This document shows positions 44,642 through 56,128 of a DNA stretch of 64,000 bases, one piece after another. The stretch is from Asterias rubens (taxonomy: Eukaryota; Echinodermata; Asteroidea; Forcipulatida; Asteriidae): NCBI RefSeq assembly GCF_902459465.1, contig NC_047062.1, positions 29,692,673-29,756,672 of the forward strand, given 5' to 3'. A model generated the notes under the pieces. The model was given only the letters and a program-made list of their open reading frames with translations. It was not told where the DNA came from and did no database searches. Every line of letters begins with the position of its first letter. Position 1 is the first letter of the stretch. Made by a program: the position numbers and the translations under genes.

Positions 44642-45009
44642 ATAAAGGGAAGGTACATGTTTGGTAATTACTAATAGCAAATTTTAATTTAAAACTGACT
44701 TGGTAACAAGCATTGGAGAGCTGTTGATAGTATACAAAATTGTGGGAAACGACTCCCTCGGAAATAACGTAGTTTTTGAGAGAGAGGTAATTTCTCACTA
44801 AAATAATAAAAGACTTCTAGCTAGAAGTATTTAGTTCTTTTCTGCAAGCACACAAATTTGTCCAACAAGGGTGTTTTTTCTTTCATCATTTTCTCGCATG
44901 ACCAATTGAGCCCAAATTTTCACAGGCTTGTTATTTTATGCTTATGATGGGATACACCAAGTGAGAAGACTGGTCTTTGACAATTACCAAACGTGTACCT
45001 TCCCTTTAA
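44642..45009 (-). mobile_element. MITE family A, GGGAAGGTACA variant
   Basis: AAAGGGAAGGTACATGTTTGG ... AAACGTGTACCTTCCCTTTAA. Both ends carry the variant TIR, so this is a distinct subfamily shared with 5091. Confidence 0.82.
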
Positions 45010-45048
45010 GGGTTGTACGAGATGACCCAAATTCATTGGTGTGTATAG

Positions 45049-45136
45049 TTGCGATAATTGTAGCCCCACATGTGTGGCCAAGGTTATAGCTGAAGCCTTG
45101 GCCACACGTACAAGTGGGGCTACGGTAATTGCAACC
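45049..45136. repeat. Foldback hairpin with GTAGCCCCAC arms
   Basis: GTTGCGATAATTGTAGCCCC...TGTGGCCAAGG around TTATAGCTGAAG, then the complement ending TGCAAC. A related, looser hairpin is at about 45478-45560. Confidence 0.8.
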
Positions 45137-46341
45137 ACCATCCCATACTGACAGTAGACGAACGCTCTGCTCTTCGACCGTCGGGGAGGATGGAGGGTTA
45201 TGATTATCGCAATGGTGTGTATGGATCCTTGTGTATATAACTGTATAGATAGTTACACCACGGAGCTATACACAGAATTCTGACCAGTTCACCTGCTGCA
45301 GTCTTCGTCTCAATTATCTTAGCCTTAATTGCTTCGAGTCAAGTTCAAGCTGTGTGTACCACAAGCTATATTATAGGCATTAATAAATCCTCCCCTTCCC
45401 CCAGATGCTATTGCTAGGTTGATTCATGGCCATGCGACCATGGTTGATTTGGGTCATCTTCCACTATACTAAGTATACAGCTAGCCCCACTTACACCTTG
45501 TGAGGCCAAACAAGGATAGCTGAATCCTATCTCTTGGCCACACACACAAGTGGGGCTAACTTCCAGCTAATCTGTCCTTACTCTATGCTTCCAGCCAGCC
45601 TCTCAGAAAGTTTCCCATTTACTTTTACAGCTCAAATCGTTGCTGCTGTTTAATCAACTTCAGTTCTACCGTTTCTCTATTGCATTGAACACCCTGTTGA
45701 AGCTGCATGCAGGGCAATCCAACACAAAGACCTGCCATTTAAAGTTGGGTTTTTCCCCACCCACCACACTCCTGCCTAGATCTCATGTCCCTGTTCGAAA
45801 CGACGGCTTTATACCTCCAGCATGCACCCCCTCCGGCCTGCAACATCATCAAAGCGTACGTTGTTGACTGAACCGCCCGCATCCCGCCGAATCCCGCCGA
45901 ATCCCAAACTCAAAGCCGTGGTTTCGAAAAGGCTCTACTCGCTCCACTAAGTATGACGCGCGCCCTCTGTTGTTATCATCCTGTAAAACAACTAAACTTC
46001 CCACAGTATGTTCACCTTCGCTCATCCCTATTATATTCCCATCACATACATATTGATTTTAAAACAATTCGAGCAAATCTCTTTAAAACTCAGTTACAAG
46101 ATTAAGTGGAGATAGTTCTACTGCAGGCTACTCAAGTTAAACCACAAAGGAAAATTGCATAAACAACTCATATCAATAAATTGTGATATAATTTCCCCAA
46201 GTTAATTTTGGCTTGTATGACTCAAGCGGCAATCCATAAAGTGTTGGGTGGTGCCCGATAATTATTTTTTTAAAATATATTAAAGTGAAGTACTATTTTT
46301 TAGAAACCTTCTTCCAATCTCCAATACCACCCTGCAATCCA

Positions 46342-46387
46342 GGGCCAAATTTCATTGCTTTTAAGCAGCTCTATGAAATTGGGCCCC
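46342..46387. mobile_element. Minimal family-B element, 46 bp
   Basis: GGGCCAAATTTCATTGC directly joined to TTAAGCAGCTCTATGAAATT and GGGCCCC: the termini with almost all of the interior missing. Confidence 0.65.
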
Positions 46388-46649
46388 GCTCTTTCCACTA
46401 CTGTCTACAAAACTCCACATTTTCAAAGTTGGTCCTAAACACCTAAACAGTTTCACAATCTGGTATTGACATCATAGGGTGAAAAGCCTCATTAATGAAA
46501 TAATTCAGTTCACGCCAAAACATTATTCATGCCTATTGTTTAAAGCTGGTTTATTATACAAAAATATGTGTACATAAACAAATCCCACAGAAAAAAAGAA
46601 TGGCAAAACATTGGAAAGCAAAATATTGTAATCCTCCAAGATCAAGACC

Positions 46650-47286
46650 AGGGCCCAATTTCATAGAGCTGCTTAAAGCACAAGAAATTGTTTTAAGCAG
46701 AAAAAAATGTTTAACATGTTTCTGCTTAGCAGAAATGAGCAGGATACCAGTAACCAAATGTACACCTAATGATTGACTGGTAAACTCATTCTACTTAATA
46801 GAGTACATTTTTAAATCCAAAATTTCATTTCTGCTTTGTGTTTCTTCGTCTTTCTGTCCACTTATAACAATGTTGCTGTTGTAAAAAGGTACATTTTTGG
46901 CAAGTCCCATCGATCATCTTGTTACAACAAGAGTCAACTGTACATGTTTGTTTACTGATGAAATATTATACTTAAGACATTCTTCTCAGTTTACTAAAGA
47001 TAAAGTACTTCTCAACAAAGCTTTTTGTTATTACACTATGAAGGGTTAATGCCAAAACTTTACATCAAATAATGAGATCTTATATTACTCAAAGTATATG
47101 CCCCTTTCAGGGCCCAATTTCATTGAGCTGCTTAAGAACTAGCAAAATCATGCTTACCAGAATAAGGTTACCAGCCAAACTACAATGTCACATGTAGAAG
47201 TGGTGACTGGTATCCCGTTAGTTTCCGCTTAGCAAATACTTTTTAAGCAATAATTTCTGCTTGAGCAGCTCTATGAAATTAGGCCT
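46650..47286. mobile_element. Two family-B elements (46650-46760 partial, 47109-47286)
   Basis: Both begin AGGGCCCAATTTCAT.GAGCTGCTTAA; the second ends GAGCAGCTCTATGAAATTAGGCC. AT-rich unique sequence lies between. Confidence 0.75.
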
Positions 47287-47968
47287 AGTATGGCGAGGTT
47301 ATACACCCGGTGCATATGATGTCTCATTCCTGAAAAAAGGTGCCTCACTGAGGCCAAAAAGCGCTCAAAACGAGACCAGAAAGGATCCTCACTGATTGAT
47401 AGCTGCTCTTTGGGCTTAAAAACGTGTTCGTAACCTCAGTGTCCCTGTAGCATTTCGCGTTATGCAATGGGTCTATTGTTATACAATAGTTGAAGAGTTT
47501 AACATTAGTGTTTGTGAGTAATGACAATTTTGTTTGCGCATGAAATATCTCACGATCATCCAAGTTAAACTTAATAACCAAAAAATAATATTAAACAGTT
47601 AACACAGGACAAAATATTTTGTTAAGGCAAATTGTTTTACGCTTATGTTTTCAAGTTGTGAAATAAAAGATACTTAAGGAAAGTTAAGGAAAAAAAAAAA
47701 AAATAGAAACTTCTTGCTTTATGAAGTTATTTTAATCATGTAAATAGCATAGTCTACATGTAAACTACCGGACCAACAAGTACAAAGATTAAGGACACAG
47801 GGAGGGCGGTCACAATTCTTTTTTATTATATATAAAGTCATATCATTGATCAAGCATGAATAGGAAGTAACTATTTATTAATCAGATGGAAAGGGACAGC
47901 CTTGTGTAAAAGTCTCGGAAGAAATGGTGGCTTCCAAAAGAGCCATTCAGTCCTGATACTTCACGGAG

Positions 47969-48445
47969 GCAACAAAGGCGATTGCTTCCATGCCCCCCCT
48001 GGTCAATGAATGCGTGACCTTAAAGACACTAGACACTATTGGTAATTGTCAAAGGCCAGTCTTCTCACTTGGTGTATCTCAACGTATGCATAAAATAACA
48101 AACCTGTGAAAATTTGGGCTCGATTGGTCGTCAAAGTTGCGAGATAATAATGGAAGAACAAACACCCCTGTCACACCAAGTTATGTGCTTTCCTATGCTT
48201 GATTTCGAGACCTCAAATTCTAAATCTGAGGTCTCGAAATCAACTTCAAGGAAAATTACTTCTTTCTCGAAAACTACATTACTTCAGAGGGAGCCGTTTC
48301 TCACAATGTTTTATACTATCAACAGCTCCCCATTACTCATTACCAAGAAAGGTTTTGAATAATAACCAATAGTGTTCACTGCCTTTAAATGCTCCAGTAT
48401 ATTTACAATTTCCTCATAGGGTGCCCTCTACCAAGGAGAATTCAT
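47969..48445 (+). mobile_element. Family-D MITE split by a family-A MITE (48020-48388)
   Basis: Left part TCCTGATACTTCACGGAGGC ... GTGACC, then TTAA-AGACACTAGACACTATTGG ... AATAGTGTTCACTGCCT-TTAA, then ATGCTCCAG ... CCTCATAGGGTGCCC. Intact copies elsewhere read GTGCCCTT.AAATGCTCC across this point. Confidence 0.85.
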
Positions 48446-48616
48446 TTTGGTTTTGAATCAATGTCACGCAAAATTAGTATTCGGTTTTTCACTATTGTCT
48501 CATGACCCAGATCTCAAAATTCTACAGGTTTGTCAGTTTATGTATATGGTGGTTACAGTAAGTGCTTACACTGCCAACAACTGTTTTGTTAGCACAAACT
48601 AATTCTGTAATATAAT

Positions 48617-48830
48617 AGATGTTAAATTTGCATCGGGGATAAAGAATATTAATTTTGGTTTTTACCCATACACCGATGTGTGTTAGCACTGTATACTCAG
48701 TACTTTCCCGAGTCCTGTGAAAAAATATCACAGGCATGTTACTCGGGTGGGATTCGAACCCACAACCCGTGCAATTCTAGAGCAGTGTCTTACCAACTAG
48801 ACTACCGAGGTTGCCCGGTAGCTAGAGGCA
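48617..48830 (-). mobile_element. tRNA-derived SINE, well preserved head
   Basis: Read antisense, GTCTAGTTGGTAAGACACTG (A box) and GTGGGTTCGAATCCCACCC (B box) lie at tRNA-like spacing. The SINE body (ACTCGGGAAAGTACTGAGTA) follows. Confidence 0.8.
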
Positions 48831-48994
48831 ATTCGAATCCTACATTTTGGCAGCGGGTACCGCAACGATATAAGAGATGTTTAATTTGCATAGGGGATAA
48901 AGAATATTAACTTTCAAGACCCTTGTAATTCTGTAATGTTCCTTTAACTTATCTTCAGGTGATGATGCTCAAGGGTTATATGTGCAAGTTGAAG

Positions 48995-49088
48995 GCGGGA
49001 GGGTTGGGGGAGGGGAGAGGGAGGGGGGGGTAGCGGACAGGGAGGGGGGGAGCGGACCGGGAGGGGGGTAGCGGACAGGGAGGGGGCG
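48995..49088 (+). repeat. G-rich minisatellite just downstream of the YIF1 stop
   Basis: Three copies of a GTAGCGGACAGGGAGGGGGG-type unit, preceded by other G runs (GGGTTGGGGGAGGGG). In the YIF1 transcript it would be C-rich and within the 3' UTR. Confidence 0.88.
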
Positions 49089-49110
49089 TTGAATAACAGC
49101 AATGTTGGTC

Positions 49111-52100
49111 TCAGACTTTACCCTTGACCGGGATGCCAGTGAGGTGGGACGTCAACCAATATATGAAGATTGGTTGTAAGGTAGCGATAAACAGGAGCAA
49201 GTACATACGTCGTTTGTTGCCGTGTCCGATACTGTCTTCGTGGGACTCCGGCAAAATGATCAATTTCATATTCCGAACCTGCATTTCATTAAAAACAAAA
49301 ATATATATATATATCAATATATTTAGAAACAACTAGAGTAGAATGAATAGTTTCCTGGAATGAAAACTAAAAAAGTACAATGAAAAGTCGAAAGGAGAAT
49401 ACTAAGCGCTTTTTATTTTAAGCTTCCAATTAACTATATCGGAAAGCAAACAAGGGCTTGGATTTAACGAGAATATTAACAACCAGCCGCATCTCTGCCG
49501 CAGCATTCACAAACAGACACCACAGAAATATATATTTTCCACCAAATTATCAACACCATATTACTTTGAAGTGAATCCTTTCTCAACATAGTTCATACAG
49601 CTGTAGTGTTTGTTACCAAGTATGAGACCTACTCCTTTTCATAGCACCATGTATACAAAGTGCTGTGGCGCAATTCGCTGCTGATCAAACCAGGGACACC
49701 ATGGCGAACCCCTTTTTTTTTCGATAAGTGCACTGGGTTCTTTTACGTGTGTTACACAACACACAGGACCAATGGCTTTACGTCCCATTCGAAGAACGAA
49801 GCATCATGGTTAAGTATCTTGCTTAAGGACTAAGGTGTCAAGGCTGGGACTCGAACCCACAATCTGCTGTTCAGAAACACCAGAGCTTGAATACGGTGCT
49901 CTTAACCGCTAGGCCATGACATACCACATTTACCAGTATTTTGTATCAGTTTTCACTGAAGGAAGAGTTACGCTTGAGTTTAAGCAACTTACCAAAAAGA
50001 ATATAATTGATATACTTGAGTAGAGAAGAGCAACATAGTACCCCAACGATTGAAATAGAATACTGGCAAGAAGACACACAATCATTCTGTAAAGAAAAAA
50101 CAAATCAATGGAAACTTAAGTTAATTTGTAGGGTCACCATTTGTTTTTTTGTCAACTTAACCCTCCTACTCTGAGGTTGATTACGGAGGCCACTGTCTCA
50201 CCATTCAAAACCATTTACACACTTCACTGATCATGCATGGTTGTGTTACGCTTTGGTCCAATGATAAAGCTATGGAGTGCGTACAAAGCAATAGCGGGGG
50301 TGTGGAATGGATTTTCTAATGGTTTCCAATGGTCAGTCAGCAGGAGGGTTAATTGGCAAAACTATCAAGAAAGATACAACAAAAGTCACATGTGAAAGTT
50401 TCAGCTGAATATAGTGTCTACTTGTTACATCAAATCAGTCCACATTTAACGCGGTGACAGCGGGTACCAACCGCATCTCTGACCACAGCATTCACAAACG
50501 TACACCAACCCTCAGAAATCTTTGTAACAAGTGAGCTTTAAGATAGAAATTACACACATTTTTCCCGGGGTGATACTTTGTAAAGCAGCTCTATGAAATC
50601 AGGCCCTGCTGGTTGCATTTGATCGTACAGAAACTGTACAGTGCTACCTAAGCATCTGGATGAGTTTTAACTGCGAATCTCCAGGACCATGAAGACCATG
50701 TAAATGAATGTGAGGTCAAAGGTGATTAATGACGTAGGCTCAAGGCAGATCTCTGGCATACTTCACAAATGTGACGTCAGATGTTCAGGCTAGGATGGGT
50801 TATGATTAAGAACACATTCAATGACTCACCCCACATATTTGTAGCCGCAAAACGCTACCAGATCAAGTTTCCTAAGAGCACTATGGATGTTCATGATGTA
50901 GAGGGTGAGGAGGACGGCCACAATCTCTATGATGAGCCAGACGAGTGCTGTACTTGCTTGCATCCCAAGCTGCTCCGGGGTAAACCTACATCACACCACA
51001 AAAAACAACAGGGTATCTTTAAAAATACATCTTATACAGTACATCTACAGGCCTGATACTCCACGGAGGCAAAACTCCGTTTCCCCCTTGCCATTGCCTT
51101 GGTGCCCTTGAAATGCTCCAGTAGAAATTTACAATTTCCTCATAGGGTACCTTTTGCCAAAGAGAAAATGCCTTGGTGCCCTTGCCCTTACAAAAACGAA
51201 ACATACAACCCTGCATCTATTTGACTTTTGGTTGAAAAATTGCAGTAAACGGGATGCTTCCGTTGTTGTACCACTATTCTCTTCTCCAGGGCTTAAACTT
51301 CGCTCTTGAAGAGGCCACAGCAATTTTCCAATGGTAAGGGGGCACTTCTAGGAGGAAAATGTGAATTTGTATTGGAACCTTGCAGAGGGCACCACAGCAA
51401 AAGCACAGGGCACCGCAGCAATTTCTGTGGGTGCTTTGGGTTATTTAAAGGCCTGGGGCCAATTTTATAAAACTGCTCAAGCAAACAATTTGCTGAAGCA
51501 CGAAAATAGCTTGCTTATTTTACACATGTTACTGGACAAAATTTCATGACATATACATTGCTTGTGACTGGTAGTTAGCTGTTGTTTACTTAGCATAACA
51601 ATTGAGTAGAGTCCTGGCCGGTAATCTGATTTTACTAAGCATGATTGTTTTTGCTTAAGCATAATTTTGTGCTTAAGCAGCTCTATGAAATTGGGCCCTG
51701 CTATTCTGATGAAATCCTCAGTGGGGTACCACTACAACAACAAAAAACCTTATGGGATAGAATTGTTCTATTGCTAAAACTACCCTACTAAGTACTAAGT
51801 TGGTGTATGTAAGGGCACTGCAAGCAGGTACGGTTGCAAACCCAATCCACATAATGCCCCCTGGTGGGATTTGAACCGGAGACCAGGAGATGGAAGGAGA
51901 GGAAAGACACCAACACGCCCGGCTGTTTTTTAGCCACACTGCTTTAATTAGATACCCTGTTCTATCTAATTGTGGATGGCCACCCTGTCTTCCATTATAC
52001 AGTTAAAGGCAGTGGACACTATTGGTAATTGTCAAAGACTAGCCTTCACAGTTGGTGTATGTCAACATATGCATAAAATAACAAACCTGTGAAAATTTGA

Positions 52101-55100
52101 GCTCAATCGGTCATCGAAGTTGCGAGATAATAATGAAAGAAAAATAACCCTTGTCACACGAAGTTGTGTGCGTTTAGATGGTTGATTTCGAGACCTCAAA
52201 TTCTAAATCCGAGGTCTCAAAATCAAATTCGTGGAAAATCACTTCTTTCTCGAAAACTATGGCACCTCAGAGGGAGCCGTTTCTCACAATGTTTTAAACT
52301 ATCAACCTCTCCCCATTACTCGTCACCAAGAAAGGTTTTATACCAATAATTATTTTGAGTAATTACCAATAGTGTCCACTGCCTTTAACCTGGACATTTC
52401 TGTACTTCTTCATTACTAAATATTAAGCAGACAGTGAAGTGAGTAAGGACTTACTTATCTTGCCGTCCTAAAGCCACACCTGCCAGCAGTATGTAGGTTA
52501 CGAAGCCCATGACGGGGATATAAAGGTCAGGAGCGTTGACCGCGTATCTAGGGGCTACTGGTTCATTTTCTTGATTGTACTGAATCGTCCATTCCTATAT
52601 GAAGAAAAGATACGAAAATCAATGGTGGTCAGACACTAAAAATAGATTACATTCAATATGGCAACGGTGTAAATGTTAACAAACTTAAAAAGCCTAAAAA
52701 CTTACTTAGTAATGAGCAATGGAGAGCTGTTGATAGTATAAAACATTGTGAGAAACAGCTCCCTCTGAAAGTAACGTAGTTTTTGTGAAAATATTAAAAT
52801 ACTTCATGCCTAAAGCATTTTTTAGGCATCTGAAAGCATACAAATTTGTGAGTCCAAATTTCCACAGGTTTGTGATTTTATGCATATGTTGAGATACACC
52901 GACTACCAAAGATGTCCAGTGCCTTTAAGTGCGCAACATTACACACAGAAGTATTGTGAAATTACTATACTTTCCCAAAGTACTTCTTATGTCCCATTCA
53001 AAAACCTGTATCTAAATTTGGCACATCGTGGCCAAGCCAAGTTCCAGAACTATTTCAACTTACAGTATGTGTGAACGGACAGAGAAGTATCGCCAGTTTC
53101 TTGAAGACGTACGCTGTGTCAACCGCAAAGTAGTATTTCAGCTTACTCACAGACATAAATCTGTCAATCTGTAACGAAGAATGCAAAAATCACTCATGGA
53201 TTTGTAGTCATTTTGTAAATGTTGCGTCTTTACATGATGTGCTGCTTATGTGTTTGAGTATGACTTTCATCAGTTGATCTTGAACCACGGTCCAAAGAGT
53301 CCGATTCTTTACAGTTTCAACGGGGGACTTTTGAACGCTAGCCTAGGTGGCAGCAGACTCACCAGATAAATCTCCATTGTTTACTTAGTTCTGAGCATAC
53401 GCCCATGACCGTGAACAATAGATTTACCTGGCAAGTCTGCTGCCACCTAGAGTCCCCAAATGTCTCCCATTGCAAGAACCTAGACACCCTGCGTGGCGAG
53501 TGTGTCTAGGTGGAGTGCGCACAAGCACAAGCAAAAATTCCCTGCTAACACAAAAAACACGTTTGAGGTAAGCGAGGAATTCCTGCTCCCGTAAGCCCTG
53601 GGCCCAATTTCATGGCTCTGCCTACTGCCGAATTCTGGGCTTACAATGACGATTCCCCGCTTAGGTGCAAGCGCTGAATTTCTGTGCTAGCCTTGTAAGC
53701 ATTTAATGCCTAGTAACGTGGAGTACGCACGCGCAGAAGCCAAAATTCGTCGCTAACCCGTGAAATACGCTTGCCGTAAGCACAAAATTCTCTGCCTCCG
53801 TAAGCGCCGATGCAGAGCCATGAAATTGGGCCCAGATCCTTTGCTTACGCTAAGCAAAGCCATGAAATTGGGCCAAGATCTTCAGCAGGTACCATTTCTT
53901 CCACCAATGCTGGACTTATAGATGGATTGCACATGATGACATTGAAAACCATCTTTGTTGAAACGTGCACGTATCCAAATCTATCATTGGCTGCGAGTTG
54001 TGCACACGTGTAATTCTCTATTGTTTATCATCAAATACGGCAGTCGATGACGCTATGTGCAATCCATCTATTCCAAACTAGCCTGGAATTCCATACCTGT
54101 TTCTCCATGACTTCCTTCCCATGGTCGGCCAGGCCAGCACCATACTGCATTGCCATATTAGCCATGGGGTCATTCATCAACTGTTGACCAGGAAACCCCA
54201 CGGGTTGTGGTTGCCCGTATGCCCCCTGAGCCTGGAAGTTTCCCCCTGGTCCCGGCTGCCCTCCTCCCATAGTACTAGTGTCATCAAAGAGCGGAGTGGG
54301 ACCATCTTGACCCTGGGGTCGCTGGGGTCTTCTCTGATAACCCTGTGCTTGGCTGGCTAAATTACAACAAATTAATAAATGTGGAAAAACATTAGATTCT
54401 GCGCAACATAAATGATTCATTAAAAATTTATTTATTACAGGCAACAAATTTTAGTTTAGTTTTTTAGTCAATCCTTTTAATAACCTGCTTATAGCCCATC
54501 CACTTGTGCAATTTAAAAAAATTGTTTTTTATTCATTTACAAGTTTACTTGTTTATTTATTTATATATTTATTTTTTTGTTTATCTTTGCTTACTCTTGT
54601 TTTTCATTATTTATTTTCATTCTTAGTTATTTATTATTGGTTTTGTGTAATTATCTGATTTTATTATTGCTTTGTTTACTATAAATTGGTTATCTATATT
54701 ATTTATATTTGTGTGTACCCCAGACAGGTGTGGGGCAACAATTCTACGTATTTGCTTTTGTTGTCCCTCGCCCATCTTGGGGTATATTGTCTTTGTATTT
54801 TGTTTTGCACTGTCATGGTAAATAAAATAATTATAACATAATCATAATATCTATAACCGGGGGGCAATTACTGGGGCGCTGTACTCCTTTCTTTCAAAAT
54901 TTGTCATTATCGGTCGTACAATAGACCTTATGCACTGATGTCATCCAGCCGCCATCTTAGAGGAAAAATGGTGACGAAACAATCGAAACGCACAGATTTG
55001 TACGCGCTAAGCATAGCATCAGCCAATGAACAACCTCCTTTTGACCTCTAGGTGAGGGCGCCCTACTGAAATTACGTCATGTGCATTTATAAGGTCTATG

Positions 55101-56128
55101 ACAATTTTGTTTAAAGCAGTACAGGCCCCCATCACAATAACTGGGCTGGGTCTATATAAATTGCCTACTCTGCCACAACCCCACAGTAATTGCCGCGGTG
55201 CTTGGTTTTGCTGTGGTGCATGCCCTTTTGCAGGTGCACATATGCACCTTACCGGAGGAAAATTGCTGTGCCGTTTCATTCAAGGGTATAAAGGCCTATT
55301 TTAATTATATATTTCATGTAATGAAACCAAGGATACAGCACAGGGAATCCCAGCACAGCCCACGCAACATTTTGCAAAACATTTTCCCCGAAAACAGCTA
55401 ACAATAACATTAACAAATACATTTTAACAACACAGCAAACTTATATTATAAACACAGCAAACATGGCACAAAAAAAACGAAATAATAGTAACTTGGATAA
55501 TGAACATTATTTGTTTGTTTGTTTGTTTTTATGATCTTCCCATCGAGGGAACTCGGCAAACTCCCACATGGGGATATGGAAAACACCACGCTGGCAACAA
55601 CCAATCTCTCTCATACAAACTTTGGTTTAGCGTCTACGATTATGAATTGCACAAATCAAGAAATTGTGGACCAGTAAGTGTAACTAGATGACAATATTTA
55701 TTCTAGTCATTGTGAAATCAGCGGTTAGCTGGGGATTTGAACCCACAACCTTGTGATTGCAAGTCCTGCAGTCTAACCACCCACTTGACCATAATGATAT
55801 TGGCATTACAATGCAAATGAATTTAATTTCATGCAAAACCATTTCAGTGAAATGGCACCATTTTCATTACATACAATTATTACACGACACTCAAAATGCA
55901 ATTTCGAGGAAGGAGATAGACAGACGAAGATGATGTTGTCAACTGACAGGAGAGGAGGCAAAATCAAGGAATACCAAGAAATAAAATTAAAATTGTGAAA
56001 AGGCGGTCGGCGGGTCTTGCTTGCTGGATGGCTGAACAACGGCGGGGGCATGCAACACCTATTTGCACACCTAGAGAATAAAATTGTAACATACACTTAC
56101 GATTCCTGAATCCTGCCGGAACATCCAT
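49111..56128 (-). CDS. YIF1: YIF1 (Yip1-interacting factor) ER-Golgi membrane protein
   Basis: Seven coding exons on the minus strand: 56128-56101, 54356-54097, 53168-53064, 52594-52455, 50985-50830, 50086-49993, 49278-49111; all phases agree, giving 316 aa (human YIF1A/B 293/314). It belongs to the YIP1 superfamily and partners YIPF proteins and Rab-type cargo in ER-to-Golgi traffic. Conserved landmarks: [122 protein letters not shown]. The N-terminal third is a Pro/Gln/Gly-rich cytosolic segment; about five hydrophobic helices follow. The first coding exon is only 28 nt (MDVPAGFRN). The C terminus extends about eight residues (TGIPVKGK) past the usual vertebrate end. The G-rich minisatellite lies 20 bp downstream of the stop. 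Introns hold SINEs, MITEs A, B and D, and foldbacks. Confidence 0.96.
49650..49925 (-). mobile_element. tRNA-derived SINE (antisense)
   Basis: Antisense B box GGGACTCGAACCCACAATC, A box TGCTCTTAACCGCTAGGCC, body ACCATGGCGAACCCC and CGATAAGTGCACTGGGTTC. In the last YIF1 intron. Confidence 0.75.
51048..51213 (+). mobile_element. MITE family D
   Basis: CAGGCCTGATACTCCACGGAGG ... AAACGAAACATACAACCCTG, with the shared internal CCTTGAAATGCTCCAGTAG. YIF1 intron. Confidence 0.75.
51455..51699. mobile_element. MITE family B, well preserved
   Basis: GGGGCCAATTTTATAAAACTG to GCAGCTCTATGAAATTGGGCCC. Nearly identical inside to the FSIP1-intron copy at 25817 (ACACATGTTACTGGACAAAA, CTGTTGTTTACTTAGCATA). 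Confidence 0.85.
51834..51950 (-). mobile_element. Second tRNA-like SINE family (antisense)
   Basis: AAACCCAATCCACATAATGCC and the antisense B-box-like GGTGGGATTTGAACCGGAG; shares both with 60310-60375. Confidence 0.6.
52013..52388 (+). mobile_element. MITE family A, well preserved
   Basis: TTAAAGGCAGTGGACACTATTGG ... AATAGTGTCCACTGCCTTTAA (TIR 19 bp or more). Inner palindrome GATTTCGAGACCTCA / TGAGGTCTCAAAATC. YIF1 intron, 67 bp from exon 52455. Confidence 0.9.
52688..52928 (-). mobile_element. MITE family A, left end missing
   Basis: Begins inside at CTAAAAACTTACTTAGTAATG and ends GATGTCCAGTGCCTTTAA. Confidence 0.75.
53321..53472. mobile_element. Foldback of the GGCAGCAGAC type
   Basis: GGGGGACTTTTGAACGCTAG, GGTGGCAGCAGACTCACCAG and complements ending AAATGTCTCCCATTG. 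YIF1 intron 2. No insert in its loop. Confidence 0.8.
53600..53875. mobile_element. Foldback with CCCAATTTCATGGCTCTGCC ends
   Basis: GGGCCCAATTTCATGGCTCTG at the left, GCAGAGCCATGAAATTGGGCCC at 53812-53833, and a second right terminus GCCATGAAATTGGGCC at about 53861. Related to family B by its outer 12 bp, but internally different. Confidence 0.75.
54690..54843 (+). mobile_element. Non-LTR 3'-end-like segment
   Basis: TGTACCCCAGACAGGTGTGG, TTGTCCCTCGCCCATCTTGG and GTCATGGTAAATAAAATAAT form a compact 3' UTR-like stretch with AATAAA. In YIF1 intron 1. Confidence 0.4.
54921..55099. mobile_element. MITE with ATAGACCTTAT ends, carrying a YY1 motif
   Basis: ATAGACCTTATGCACTGATG at the left and GTGCATTTATAAGGTCTAT at the right. 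Same termini as the 26922-27075 insertion. An exact GCCGCCATCTT (YY1, reverse) lies at 54948-54958. Confidence 0.75.
55728..55795 (-). mobile_element. tRNA-like fragment (antisense)
   Basis: GGGGATTTGAACCCACAACC followed by GTGATTGCAAGTCCTGCAG looks like the 3' half of a tRNA or SINE head; no intact cloverleaf could be drawn. Confidence 0.4.

Larger units (their letters stand above)
43684..48994. other. Intergenic between C11orf68-like (-) and YIF1 (-)
   Basis: Contains a LINE 3' end (43803-44520), a MITE-A GGGAAGG variant (44642-45009), foldback 45049-45136 with related sequence at 45475-45560, a CG-richer segment 45600-45980 with a GCATCCCGCCGAATCCCGCC direct repeat but no motif I can name, family-B elements (46342-46387, 46650-46760, 47109-47286), the split family-D element and a SINE (48617-48830). 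No exon was recognised, but the 5' non-coding exon of the C11orf68-like gene should be here. Confidence 0.5.

Noticed and set aside
45640-45867. Open frame in a CG-richer segment
   Set aside because: No domain recognised; composition suggests a decayed repeat or a promoter region rather than coding sequence.
48720-48815. Possible antisense tRNA gene
   Set aside because: Good internal promoter boxes, but it is followed by the SINE body also found at 12040-12215.
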